From Streptomyces zingiberis (lineage in GTDB: Bacteria > Actinomycetota > Actinomycetes > Streptomycetales > Streptomycetaceae), in NCBI RefSeq assembly GCF_012034935.1, contig NZ_JAATEN010000012.1, positions 120,270-184,269 on the forward strand: a DNA stretch of 64,000 bases. Reading direction: 5' to 3'. Under the pieces are notes generated by a model. The model was not told where the DNA came from. It ran no database searches and worked only from the letters and a program-made list of their open reading frames with translations. Every line of letters starts with the position of its first letter. The stretch's first letter is position 1. This document shows positions 34,550 through 42,517 of this stretch, piece by piece. The translations under genes and the position numbers were made by a program.

Positions 34550-35167
34550 TCAGCCGCCGGCCGCGCGGGCCGCCCGTTCCCGCCGGCTCAGCTCCTCCCA
34601 GACCTCGCCGACCCGCGGCTCCAGCGCCTCGATCGGGCCGTCGTTGCCGATGACGAGATCGGCGACGGCGAGCCGTTCGTCCCGGGTGGCCTGCGCGGCC
34701 ATCCGGGAACGCGCCTCGTCCTCCGTCATCCCGCGCCGCCGGACCAGCCGGCCGAGCTGGGTCTCCGGCGCGGCGTCGACCACCACGACCAGGTCGTACA
34801 GCGGGGCGAGGCCGTTCTCGGTGAGCAGCGGCACGTCGTGCACGACGACGGCGTCCCCGGGGGCGGCGCGCTCCAGCTCGGCGGAGCGGGCGCCGACCAG
34901 GGGGTGCACGATCGCGTTGAGCGCCCGCAGCCGCTCCGGATCGGAGAAGACGAGACGGCCGAGGCGGGCGCGGTCCAGGGTGCCCCCGGGGGTGAGGATC
35001 CGCGGCCCGAACTCCTGGACGACCGCGGCCAGCCCGGGGGTACCGGGCTCGACGACCTCCCGCGCGATGCGGTCGGCGTCCACGATCACCGCCCCGTGCC
35101 CGGCGAGCAGCCGGGACACCTCGCTCTTCCCGGCACCGATCCCGCCCGTCAGGCCCACCTTCAGCAT
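34550..35167 (-). CDS. coaE: Dephospho-CoA kinase
   Basis: Catalyses the last step of coenzyme A synthesis, phosphorylating the 3'-OH of dephospho-CoA. The 205-residue protein has Walker A GLTGGIGAGKSEVS at the N-terminus, VDADRIAREVVEPG, the HPLVGARSAELE region, VVHDVPLLTE, and the lid RRRGMTEDEARSRMAAQ. Its length is normal for single-domain CoaE. It lies downstream of the PAC2 and rpsA genes on the minus strand. Confidence 0.96.
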   Translation of the reverse strand: MLKVGLTGGIGAGKSEVSRLLAGHGAVIVDADRIAREVVEPGTPGLAAVVQEFGPRILTPGGTLDRARLGRLVFSDPERLRALNAIVHPLVGARSAELERAAPGDAVVVHDVPLLTENGLAPLYDLVVVVDAAPETQLGRLVRRRGMTEDEARSRMAAQATRDERLAVADLVIGNDGPIEALEPRVGEVWEELSRRERAARAAGG

Positions 35168-35280
35168 GGCCTCACCCTACCGGCCGGTATCCCCGGAGGG
35201 CGGCGGAGCCCGGCGGCCCCGGGCGATTCCTGGGGCCGCGAGAGGACTGCCGGGCTGCCGGGGCCGTGCCGGCGCCGATA

Positions 35281-36225
35281 TCAGGTGTCGTTGCCCTCCC
35301 GCTCCGCGAGGAAGCGTTCGAACTCCCCGGCGAGTTCCTCCGCCGAGGGCAGCGGGCTGGCCTCGGCCACCAGATTGGGCCGCGTCTCGGCCCCGGCCGC
35401 CGCGTCGTACTGGTGCTCAAGCCCTTCGACCAGCGTGGTCAGGTCGTCGTCCCCCTGGCGGAGCTGCCGTTCGATCTCGGCCCGGGTGCGCTGGGCCTCC
35501 GTACGGAGTGCGTGCGCCACCCCGGGCAGCACCAGCCCGGTGGCGGCGGTGACCGCCTCCAGCACGGCGAGGGCCGCGTCCGGGTACGCGGAGCGCGCGA
35601 GATAGTGCGGGACGTGTGCGGCGACCCCCAGCACGTCGTGCCCGGCCTGGGCGAGCCGGAACTCCAGCAGCGCCGCGGCGCTGCCGGGCACCTGGGCCTC
35701 CTCGAAGAGGGAGCCGCGCCCCGGTACGAGATCCACCCGGTTGCCGTGCGGGGTGAGCCCGACGGGCCGGGTGTGCGGCACCCCCATCGGGATGCCGTGG
35801 AAGGTCACCGCCAGGCGGACGGCGAGGCGTTCCACGAGCTGCCGTACGGCGGTCGTGAACCGCTCCCACTCCACATCCGGCTCGGGGCCGGTGAGCAGCA
35901 GGAACGGTGAGGCCGTGGCATCCCGTACCAACTGCAGTTCGAGCTTCGGCTCGTCGTAGGCGCTCCAGTGGTCGCGCTCGAAGGTGAGCAAGGGGCGGCG
36001 GGCCCGGTAGTCGATGAGCCGGTCGGCGTCGAAGCGCGCCACGGTCTGCCGGGGCAGGCCGTCCAGCAGCCGCTCCACGATCTGGTCGCCGGTCGCGCCC
36101 GCGTCGATGTACCCCTCGAAGTGGTACAGCAGCGTCAGGCCGGCCGAGTCCCCGGTGATGAGCGCGTCCACGGCCGCGAGACCGGCCGGGTCCCATGTGT
36201 ACAAGCTCTGGGCGTCGTCCTGCAC
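35281..36225 (-). CDS. PAC2-family protein
   Basis: 314-residue protein of the PAC2 (proteasome assembly chaperone 2) superfamily, common near rpsA and coaE in actinobacteria. Recognisable pieces are LLYHFEGYIDAGATGDQIVERLLDGL, VARFDADRLIDYRARRPLL, the central LLLTGPEPDVEWERF and the C-terminal helical tail LPSAEELAGEFERFLAERE. The molecular role is not established. The GTG at 36225 follows AGGAGG at good spacing; the frame remains open to 36519 without support. Confidence 0.88.
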   Translation of the reverse strand: MQDDAQSLYTWDPAGLAAVDALITGDSAGLTLLYHFEGYIDAGATGDQIVERLLDGLPRQTVARFDADRLIDYRARRPLLTFERDHWSAYDEPKLELQLVRDATASPFLLLTGPEPDVEWERFTTAVRQLVERLAVRLAVTFHGIPMGVPHTRPVGLTPHGNRVDLVPGRGSLFEEAQVPGSAAALLEFRLAQAGHDVLGVAAHVPHYLARSAYPDAALAVLEAVTAATGLVLPGVAHALRTEAQRTRAEIERQLRQGDDDLTTLVEGLEHQYDAAAGAETRPNLVAEASPLPSAEELAGEFERFLAEREGNDT

Positions 36226-36322
36226 AGTGCGTTCCTCCTCGTTCCCTGTGCGGGTCCAACACCGCGCCGGGCACCCGGCATTCCCCGCCCCGGTGCCCGG
36301 TCGCGCGTGTCCCGCAACGCGG

Positions 36323-36354
36323 CGAGGCCCGCTCCCCGGAGGGAACGGGCCTCG
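36323..36354 (-). terminator. Second hairpin downstream of rpsA
   Basis: Arms 36323-36336 and 36341-36354 pair at 13 of 14 positions around a CGGA tetraloop. It follows the perfect hairpin at 36361-36388, giving tandem terminators behind a highly expressed ribosomal gene. Confidence 0.65.
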
Positions 36355-36360
36355 GATCGC

Positions 36361-36388
36361 GGTGTCCCGGCCGCGCGGCCGGGACACC
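36361..36388 (-). terminator. Perfect 28-bp palindrome, first terminator of rpsA
   Basis: GGTGTCCCGGCCGC is followed immediately by its own complement, giving a 12-bp stem with a GCGC loop seven bases after the rpsA stop. Confidence 0.8.
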
Positions 36389-36394
36389 GGTGCG

Positions 36395-37906
36395 TCAGCT
36401 CTGGCCGCCGGCCAGCTTCTCGCGGAGCGCGGCAAGGGCCTCGTCCGACGCCAGGGCGCCGGAGTTGTCCGCCGACTCGGAGGAGTACGAGCCGCCGCCC
36501 GTACCGCCGCCACCGCCACCGCCGCCCTGGGACGGGGTGGCCGTGCCCTCGGCCGCCGCCTGCTCGTCGGCCTCGCGGGACTTGACGACCTGCGCCTGGT
36601 GCTGCTCGAAGCGCTGCTGCGCCTCGGCGTACTGGCGCTCCCACTCCTCGCGCTGCTTCTCGTAACCCGGCAGCCAGTCGTTCGCCTCCGGGTCGAAGCC
36701 CTCGGGGTAGATGTAGTTGCCCTGGTCGTCGTAGGACGCGGCCATGCCGTAGAGGGTCGGGTCGAACTCGACGGCCGTCGGGTCGCCGCCGAACGCCTCG
36801 TTGGCCTGCTTCAGCGAGAGGCTGATGCGGCGGCGCTCCAGGTCGATGTCGATGACCTTGACGAAGATCTCGTCGTTGACCTGGACGACCTGCTCCGGGA
36901 TCTCCACGTGGCGCTCGGCCAGCTCGGAGATGTGCACCAGGCCCTCGATGCCCTCGTCCACACGGACGAACGCGCCGAACGGGACGAGCTTGGTGACCTT
37001 GCCGGGGACGACCTGCCCGATCTGGTGGGTCCGGGCGAACTGCTGCCACGGGTCCTCCTGCGTCGCCTTCAGCGACAGGGAGACCCGCTCGCGGTCCATG
37101 TCGACGTCCAGGACCTCGACCGTGACCTCCTGGCCGACCTCGACGACCTCGGAGGGGTGGTCGATGTGCTTCCAGGACAGCTCGGAGACGTGGACCAGGC
37201 CGTCGACGCCGCCGAGGTCCACGAAGGCGCCGAAGTTGACGATCGAGGAGACGACGCCGGAGCGCACCTGGCCCTTCTGCAGCGTGGTGAGGAAGGTCTG
37301 GCGGACCTCGCTCTGGGTCTGCTCCAGCCAGGCACGGCGGGACAGGACCACGTTGTTGCGGTTCTTGTCCAGCTCGATGATCTTCGCCTCGAGCTCCTTG
37401 CCCACGTAGGGCTGGAGGTCGCGGACGCGGCGCATCTCGACGAGGGACGCCGGGAGGAAGCCACGGAGGCCGATGTCGAGGATGAGACCACCCTTGACGA
37501 CCTCGATGACCGTACCGGTGACGATCCCGTCCTCTTCCTTGATCTTCTCGATGGTGCCCCAGGCACGCTCGTACTGAGCGCGCTTCTTCGAGAGGATCAG
37601 GCGGCCTTCCTTGTCCTCCTTCTGGAGGACCAGGGCCTCGATCTCGTCGCCGACGGCCACAACCTCGTTGGGGTCGACGTCGTGCTTGATCGAGAGCTCG
37701 CGGGAGGGGATGACGCCTTCGGTCTTGTAACCGATGTCGAGCAGGACCTCGTCCCGGTCGACCTTCACGATCACGCCGTCGACGATGTCGCCGTCGTTGA
37801 AGTACTTGATCGTCTCATCGATCGCGGCGAGGAATTCTTCCTCGGAACCGATGTCGTTGACCGCCACCTGCGGGGTGGTGCGGGTTGCCTCGGTGCTGCT
37901 CGTCAT
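36395..37906 (-). CDS. rpsA: 30S ribosomal protein S1
   Basis: Binds mRNA on the small subunit and helps initiate translation of messages with weak ribosome-binding sites. The 503-residue protein has four S1 (OB-fold) repeats: about 35-105 (GDIVDGVIVKVDRDEVLLDIG), 122-190 (GIVTGTVIEVVKGGLILDIG), 208-280 (RSGVVSSIVNFGAFVDLGG) and 293-365 (GKVTKLVPFGAFVRVDEG). An acidic, Gly/Ser-rich C-terminal tail ends ALREKLAGGQS. Only a weak GGAG 11 bases upstream of the ATG serves as ribosome-binding site. It has a strong promoter at 38107-38135 and tandem terminators. Confidence 0.98.
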   Translation of the reverse strand: MTSSTEATRTTPQVAVNDIGSEEEFLAAIDETIKYFNDGDIVDGVIVKVDRDEVLLDIGYKTEGVIPSRELSIKHDVDPNEVVAVGDEIEALVLQKEDKEGRLILSKKRAQYERAWGTIEKIKEEDGIVTGTVIEVVKGGLILDIGLRGFLPASLVEMRRVRDLQPYVGKELEAKIIELDKNRNNVVLSRRAWLEQTQSEVRQTFLTTLQKGQVRSGVVSSIVNFGAFVDLGGVDGLVHVSELSWKHIDHPSEVVEVGQEVTVEVLDVDMDRERVSLSLKATQEDPWQQFARTHQIGQVVPGKVTKLVPFGAFVRVDEGIEGLVHISELAERHVEIPEQVVQVNDEIFVKVIDIDLERRRISLSLKQANEAFGGDPTAVEFDPTLYGMAASYDDQGNYIYPEGFDPEANDWLPGYEKQREEWERQYAEAQQRFEQHQAQVVKSREADEQAAAEGTATPSQGGGGGGGGTGGGSYSSESADNSGALASDEALAALREKLAGGQS

Positions 37907-38265
37907 GTGGGAAAGGGCTCCGGTACGGACAAGGTGTCGTAGATACTGCTACGCCGAGAACCCGTATCGCACCGCCGAAGCCGGACAGCCCTGGGGCGCC
38001 TTACCTTCCGGAGGGAAGTGCCGGCGTCCCGATGACCGAGGGGACCGCAACAGATGCGAGCGCGACCTGCTCTGTCTGAGGCGCGCAGGCCCGCAGCGCA
38101 ACTTGTAGCATACGGGGGCGGCCGGACAGGGTCAATGCACGAAGGGCTCAGGGTGGGTGGAAACTCCCATACCCGGCAGGTGTCACCCTCCGGCAGGACC
38201 GCATCACGCGGCGCCCGGCGGCCGGAGCGGCCCCGGGACGACGGAAGAGTACGACGACGGGCGCG
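37907..38265. other. Divergent region rpsA leader/promoter and methyltransferase upstream
   Basis: 359 bp. The rpsA-proximal part is the likely untranslated leader, relatively AT-rich for this genome. The rpsA promoter is at 38107-38135. The remaining 130 bp carries the leader of the plus-strand methyltransferase. No gene is seen. Confidence 0.6.
38107..38135 (-). promoter_or_regulatory. Strong vegetative promoter of rpsA
   Basis: On the minus strand TTGACC (38135-38130), a 17-bp spacer and TATGCT (38112-38107) match the HrdB/sigma-70-type consensus closely. Transcription would start near 38100 and give a ~195-base leader before the rpsA ATG. The leader contains a CTTCC-CTCC-GGAAG hairpin near 38003-38016. 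Confidence 0.8.
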
Positions 38266-39210
38266 ATGAACCAAGAGGACGAACCGGAGGCGGCGGCCAC
38301 GCGCCGCGCGAGCGGTGCCGCGGAGAGCAGCCGGGCCAGCCGCGGCTGGTGGGACCGGAACGCCGACGACTACCAGGCCGAGCACGGCGCGTTCCTGGGG
38401 GACGACCGCTTCGTCTGGGGCCCGGAGGGGCTGGACGAGGCGGCGGCCGGCCTGCTGGGGCCGGCCGCCGGGCTCGCCGGGCGGGACGTGCTGGAGATCG
38501 GGGCCGGCGCGGCGCAGTGCTCGCGCTGGCTGGCGGCGCGGGGCGCCCGGCCGGTGGCCCTCGACCTCTCCCACCGGCAGCTCCAGCACGCGCTGCGGCT
38601 CGGCGGCCGGGCCGGGCCGGGCCACGGTGGGACGGGCCGCGCCGGGGCGGGCGGCACCGAGGCGGCCCCGGCGGGCGGCGGGAGGGACGGTGGCCCGGCG
38701 GGTGCCGGGCCCACCGGTCCCCCGGCGGCGCGCGCGGCCGGCCGTGTGGCGCTCGTCCAGGCCGACGCCGGGGCGCTGCCGTTCGCCGCGGACTCCTTCG
38801 ACCTGGCCTGCTCCGCGTACGGGGCGCTGCCCTTCGTCGCCGACCCGGTGCGGGTCCTGCGCGAGGTGCACCGGGTGCTGCGGCCCGGCGGCCGCTGGGT
38901 CTTCAGCGTCACCCACCCCTTCCGCTGGGCCTTCCCCGACGAACCCGGCCCGGAAGGGCTGTCGGTCTCCGGCTCGTACTTCGACCGCACGCCCTACGTG
39001 GAGGAGGACGCGCGCGGCCGGGCCGTCTACGTCGAGCACCACCGGACGCTGGGCGACCGGGTGCGGGACGTCGTCACGGCCGGCTTCCGCCTGCTGGACG
39101 TGGTGGAGCCGGAGTGGCCCGAGGAGAACGAGCACGAGTGGGGCGGCTGGTCCCCGCTGCGCGGGCGGCTGATCCCGGGCACGGCCGTCTTCGTCTGCGT
39201 CAAGGACTGA
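38266..39210 (+). CDS. Class I SAM-dependent methyltransferase
   Basis: 314-residue Rossmann-fold methyltransferase. Motif I VLEIGAGAAQCSRWLAARG (about 76-94) and the acidic ARPVALDLS (about 95-103) bind S-adenosylmethionine. Motif II region LVQADAGALPFAADSFDLACSAYGALPF and post-motif VLREVHRVLRPGGRWVFSV follow. A 45-residue Gly/Ala/Pro-rich low-complexity insertion interrupts the fold at about residues 113-157, between the helix after motif I and the next strand. Substrate unknown; a ubiquinone/menaquinone-type or small-molecule methylase is possible. The ATG is at 38266. Confidence 0.87.
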   Translation: MNQEDEPEAAATRRASGAAESSRASRGWWDRNADDYQAEHGAFLGDDRFVWGPEGLDEAAAGLLGPAAGLAGRDVLEIGAGAAQCSRWLAARGARPVALDLSHRQLQHALRLGGRAGPGHGGTGRAGAGGTEAAPAGGGRDGGPAGAGPTGPPAARAAGRVALVQADAGALPFAADSFDLACSAYGALPFVADPVRVLREVHRVLRPGGRWVFSVTHPFRWAFPDEPGPEGLSVSGSYFDRTPYVEEDARGRAVYVEHHRTLGDRVRDVVTAGFRLLDVVEPEWPEENEHEWGGWSPLRGRLIPGTAVFVCVKD

Positions 39211-39460
39211 GGACTCACGGACCGGGCCCCGGCCGCCCGGGACGCGCGCCCGCGCCGGCGGCCGCACCGGCGCCCCGACGGCCGGGAGCGCCCGGTGGGC
39301 CGGAGGTCCCGCCCGTGAACGGTCGGCGGCGCGGGCGGGGCCGGCAGGTCCCGGGACGCCGTGGGCCCCGGAGCGGTGAGCCGCGGTCACCCCTCCGGGA
39401 CGGCCGCGGCCGTGGGGTCCCGGGGCGGGGCGGGGAACCGGGTCACGGGAGACTGGTGCC

Positions 39461-42196
39461 GTGACCCGGACCGACGCGATGTTCGAACTGCCGGTGCGTA
39501 CCGCCGTGCCCCGGCTGCTGGCCGCCCTCGACGGGCACGGCGCCGCCGTGCTGGAGGCGCCGCCCGGTACGGGCAAGACCACGCTGGTGCCGCTCGCGCT
39601 CGCCGGGCTCGTCCCGCCGTCCGGCGGCCCGCCGTCACCGGGCCCGGCGCGCCGGGTCCTGGTGGCGGAGCCCCGCCGGATGGCGGTCCGGGCCGCCGCC
39701 CGCCGGATGGCCTGGCTGCTCGGCGAGGAGACCGGCGGGCGGGTCGGGTTCACGGTGCGCGGGGAGCGCAGGGCGGGACCGCGGACGGTCGTGGAGGTGG
39801 TCACCACCGGGGTGCTGCTCCAGCGGTTGCAGCGTGACCCCGAACTGCCCGGGGTGGACGCGGTGCTGCTCGACGAGTGCCACGAGCGGCATCTCGACGC
39901 CGACACGGCCGCCGCCTTCCTGCTCGACGTGCGGGCGGCGCTCCGGCCGGAGCTGTGGCTGGTCGCGGCCTCCGCAACGACGGACACGGGCGCCTGGGCG
40001 TGGCTGCTCGGCGGGGCGGGATCCGGCGCCCCCGGCCACCCGGAGGACACCGGGACCCCCGCCCCGGTCATCCGGGCCGAGGGGCGCGCGTACCCCGTGG
40101 AGATCCGCCACGCGCCCCCGCCCCGGCCGGTGCGCCCGCCGCACGGCACCCGGGTGGACCCGGCCCTGCTGGACCACGTCGCCGCGACCGTGCGGGGGGC
40201 GCTGCGCGAGGGGGACGGGGACGTGCTCTGCTTCCTGCCCGGGGTGGGGGAGATCGCGCGGGTCGCGGGGGCCCTGGCCGGGAGCGGCGCCGAGGTGCTG
40301 CGCCTGCACGGGCAGGCTCCGGCGGCCGTGCAGGAGGCGGTGGTGCGCGGGGGCGGGGAGCGGCGGCGGGTGGTGCTCTCGACGGCCGTGGCCGAGTCCA
40401 GCCTGACCGTTCCGGGTGTGCGGACCGTCGTCGACGCGGGGCTGGCGCGGGAACCGCGGATGGACCACGGGCGCGGCCTCGGGGCGCTGACCACGGTCCG
40501 GGTGTCGGCCGCCGGGGCGGCGCAGCGGGCCGGCCGCGCGGGGCGCCAGGCGCCCGGCCTGGCCCTGCGCTGCTGGTCGGAGGCGGAGGACGGGCGGTTG
40601 CCGCGCCGGCCCTCGCCGGAGATCGCGGTGGCCGATCTGGCGCCCTTCGCCCTGCACGTGGCCTGCTGGGGCGATCCGGACGCGAGCGGGCTGGCGCTGC
40701 TGGACCGGCCGCCGGCCGGGGCGATGGCCGCGGCCCGCGAGGTGCTGACCGCCGTGGGGGCCGTGGACCGGGACGGGCGGCCGACCGGGCGGGGGAGGCG
40801 GATGGCCCGGACCGGGCTGCACCCCCGTCTGGCCCGGGCCCTGCTGGACGGGGCTCCGGAGGTGGGCGCGCGGCGGGCCGCGGAGCTGGTGGCACTCCTC
40901 TCCGAGGAGCCGCCGCGCGCGCTGGGCGACGATCTGGCGGCGGTGTGGCGCGCGGTACGGGCGGAGGGCGGCGGGCGGGGTGGGCGGCCCGGCGGTCCGG
41001 ATCGCCCCGCTGCCGGGACCTACCCGGAGCGCTGGCGCCGGGAGGCCCGCCGGCTGGAACGCGCCCTGGCGGCGGGCGTGTCCGTACGGGGGGACGGGGA
41101 CGGCGGGGACGGCGAGGGCACCGAGGCGGCCCCGGCGGGTGGCGTGGCGGGCCCGGGTGACGGCGGGGGCTCGGCGCCGGCCGCCACCGGGCGAGGGCTC
41201 CCCGACGACGCGGCGGCCGGGGTGATGGCCGCGCTGGCCTTTCCCGAGCGGGTGGCGCGGCGGCGCGGGGACGGGGCGTTCCTCATGGCCTCCGGCACCG
41301 GCGCGGAGACCGCGGCCGGTTCACCGCTCGCCGCCGCCGCGTGGCTGGCCGTGGCCGTCGCGGACCGTCCGGTGACCGCCGCGTCCGCCCGGGTGCGGCT
41401 GGCCGCCGTCCTCGATGAGGCGACCGCCCGGTGGGCGGCCGCGCCGCTGGGTTCGGACGCCGAGGAAGTGCGCTGGTCCGAGGAGCGCGGCGATGTGGTG
41501 GCCCGGCGCGTGGAGCGGCTGGGGGCGCTGGAACTCTCCGCGCGCCCGCTGCGCGCGCCGGAACGGGCCGCGGTGCGGGCCGCGCTCCTCACCGGTCTGC
41601 GACGGGAGGGTACGGGCCTGCTGCGCTGGCCGGCGGAAGCGGTGCGGCTGCGGCAGCGGATGGCCTTCCTCCACCGCGAGCTGGGCGGGCCCTGGCCGGA
41701 GGTGTCGGACGAGGCACTGCTGGCCCCGGCCCGCGCCGAGGAGTGGCTGGGGGCCGCGCTGGAACGCGCGAACCGCCGGGCCGACCTGGAGCGGATCGAC
41801 GCCGGGCGCGCCTTGTCCGCCCTGCTCCCGTGGGCCACGGGTGAGGCGGCGCGGCTGGACGAGCTGGCGCCGGACCGGATCACCGTGCCCAGCGGTTCAC
41901 GGGTGCGGATCGACTACGGCGAGGGGCAGCCGGTGCTGGCGGTCAAGATCCAGGAGCTGTTCGGGTGGCAGGAGACCCCGCGGATCGCGGACGGCCGGGT
42001 GCCGCTGCTGGTGCACCTGCTCTCCCCCGCCGGCCGTCCGGCCGCGGTGACCGCGGACCTGGCGTCGTTCTGGCGTACGGGCTACCGCTCCGTACGGGCC
42101 GAGCTCCGCGGCCGTTACCCGAAGCACCCGTGGCCGGAGGACCCGGCCGGCGCCGAGCCCACCCGCCGCACCAGCCGGCGGCCGGGCGGCGGCTGA
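39461..42196 (+). CDS. hrpB: ATP-dependent RNA helicase HrpB
   Basis: 911-residue DExH-box helicase of the HrpB family. Motif I APPGTGKTTLVPLAL (about 32-46), motif II LLDECHERH, motif III ASATTD, motif V STAVAESSLTVPGV and motif VI QRAGRAGRQ are all present, followed by the HrpB-specific C-terminal domain ending near the Arg-rich FWRTGYRSVRAELRGRYPKHPWPEDP. The biological role of HrpB in bacteria is poorly known. The GTG at 39461 gives MTRTDAMFELPVRTAVPRLL. Low-complexity Gly/Asp-rich stretches occur between the helicase core and C-terminal domain. Confidence 0.94.
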   Translation: MTRTDAMFELPVRTAVPRLLAALDGHGAAVLEAPPGTGKTTLVPLALAGLVPPSGGPPSPGPARRVLVAEPRRMAVRAAARRMAWLLGEETGGRVGFTVRGERRAGPRTVVEVVTTGVLLQRLQRDPELPGVDAVLLDECHERHLDADTAAAFLLDVRAALRPELWLVAASATTDTGAWAWLLGGAGSGAPGHPEDTGTPAPVIRAEGRAYPVEIRHAPPPRPVRPPHGTRVDPALLDHVAATVRGALREGDGDVLCFLPGVGEIARVAGALAGSGAEVLRLHGQAPAAVQEAVVRGGGERRRVVLSTAVAESSLTVPGVRTVVDAGLAREPRMDHGRGLGALTTVRVSAAGAAQRAGRAGRQAPGLALRCWSEAEDGRLPRRPSPEIAVADLAPFALHVACWGDPDASGLALLDRPPAGAMAAAREVLTAVGAVDRDGRPTGRGRRMARTGLHPRLARALLDGAPEVGARRAAELVALLSEEPPRALGDDLAAVWRAVRAEGGGRGGRPGGPDRPAAGTYPERWRREARRLERALAAGVSVRGDGDGGDGEGTEAAPAGGVAGPGDGGGSAPAATGRGLPDDAAAGVMAALAFPERVARRRGDGAFLMASGTGAETAAGSPLAAAAWLAVAVADRPVTAASARVRLAAVLDEATARWAAAPLGSDAEEVRWSEERGDVVARRVERLGALELSARPLRAPERAAVRAALLTGLRREGTGLLRWPAEAVRLRQRMAFLHRELGGPWPEVSDEALLAPARAEEWLGAALERANRRADLERIDAGRALSALLPWATGEAARLDELAPDRITVPSGSRVRIDYGEGQPVLAVKIQELFGWQETPRIADGRVPLLVHLLSPAGRPAAVTADLASFWRTGYRSVRAELRGRYPKHPWPEDPAGAEPTRRTSRRPGGG

Positions 42197-42517
42197 CGCG
42201 CCCGCGGGCCCCGGCCGGCCTGCCCGGCGAGGCGTTCCCCGCCGCGGGCTCCGGGGCCGGGTCCGCGGCCGGGCCCCGGAGCCGAACGGGGTGGCCGGAC
42301 GGCGGGCACAGCTCGCGCACCGCCCCGGCGCACGGCCTTGGCGCACAGCCTTGGCGGACGGCCCCGGCACGCGGCCGGGCGAGCCGCCGGCGAGCGGCAA
42401 AGGCAAACGGCAAACGGCAAGGGACGGTACGTGGCGGGGCCGGAACGGCAAGGCCCGGAGGCGTGGCACGTCCCGGCGCACCGTCCCGCGAGGGGCGGCG
42501 CACCGGGACGGAGTGGT
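42197..42517. other. Convergent intergenic region hrpB / transglycosylase
   Basis: 321 bp between two convergent stops. It contains the 13-bp tandem repeat and the short GGCAAA(C) run; on the minus strand the latter reads as T-rich clusters. No gene and no single strong hairpin stands out. Confidence 0.5.
42315..42379. repeat. Four to five 13-bp tandem repeats between hrpB and transglycosylase
   Basis: Consecutive units GCGCACCGCCCCG, GCGCACGGCCTTG, GCGCACAGCCTTG and GCGGACGGCCCCG begin at 42315, 42328, 42341 and 42354; a fifth weaker copy begins at 42367. A GGCAAAC-type 7-bp run follows at about 42397-42421. Confidence 0.65.
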
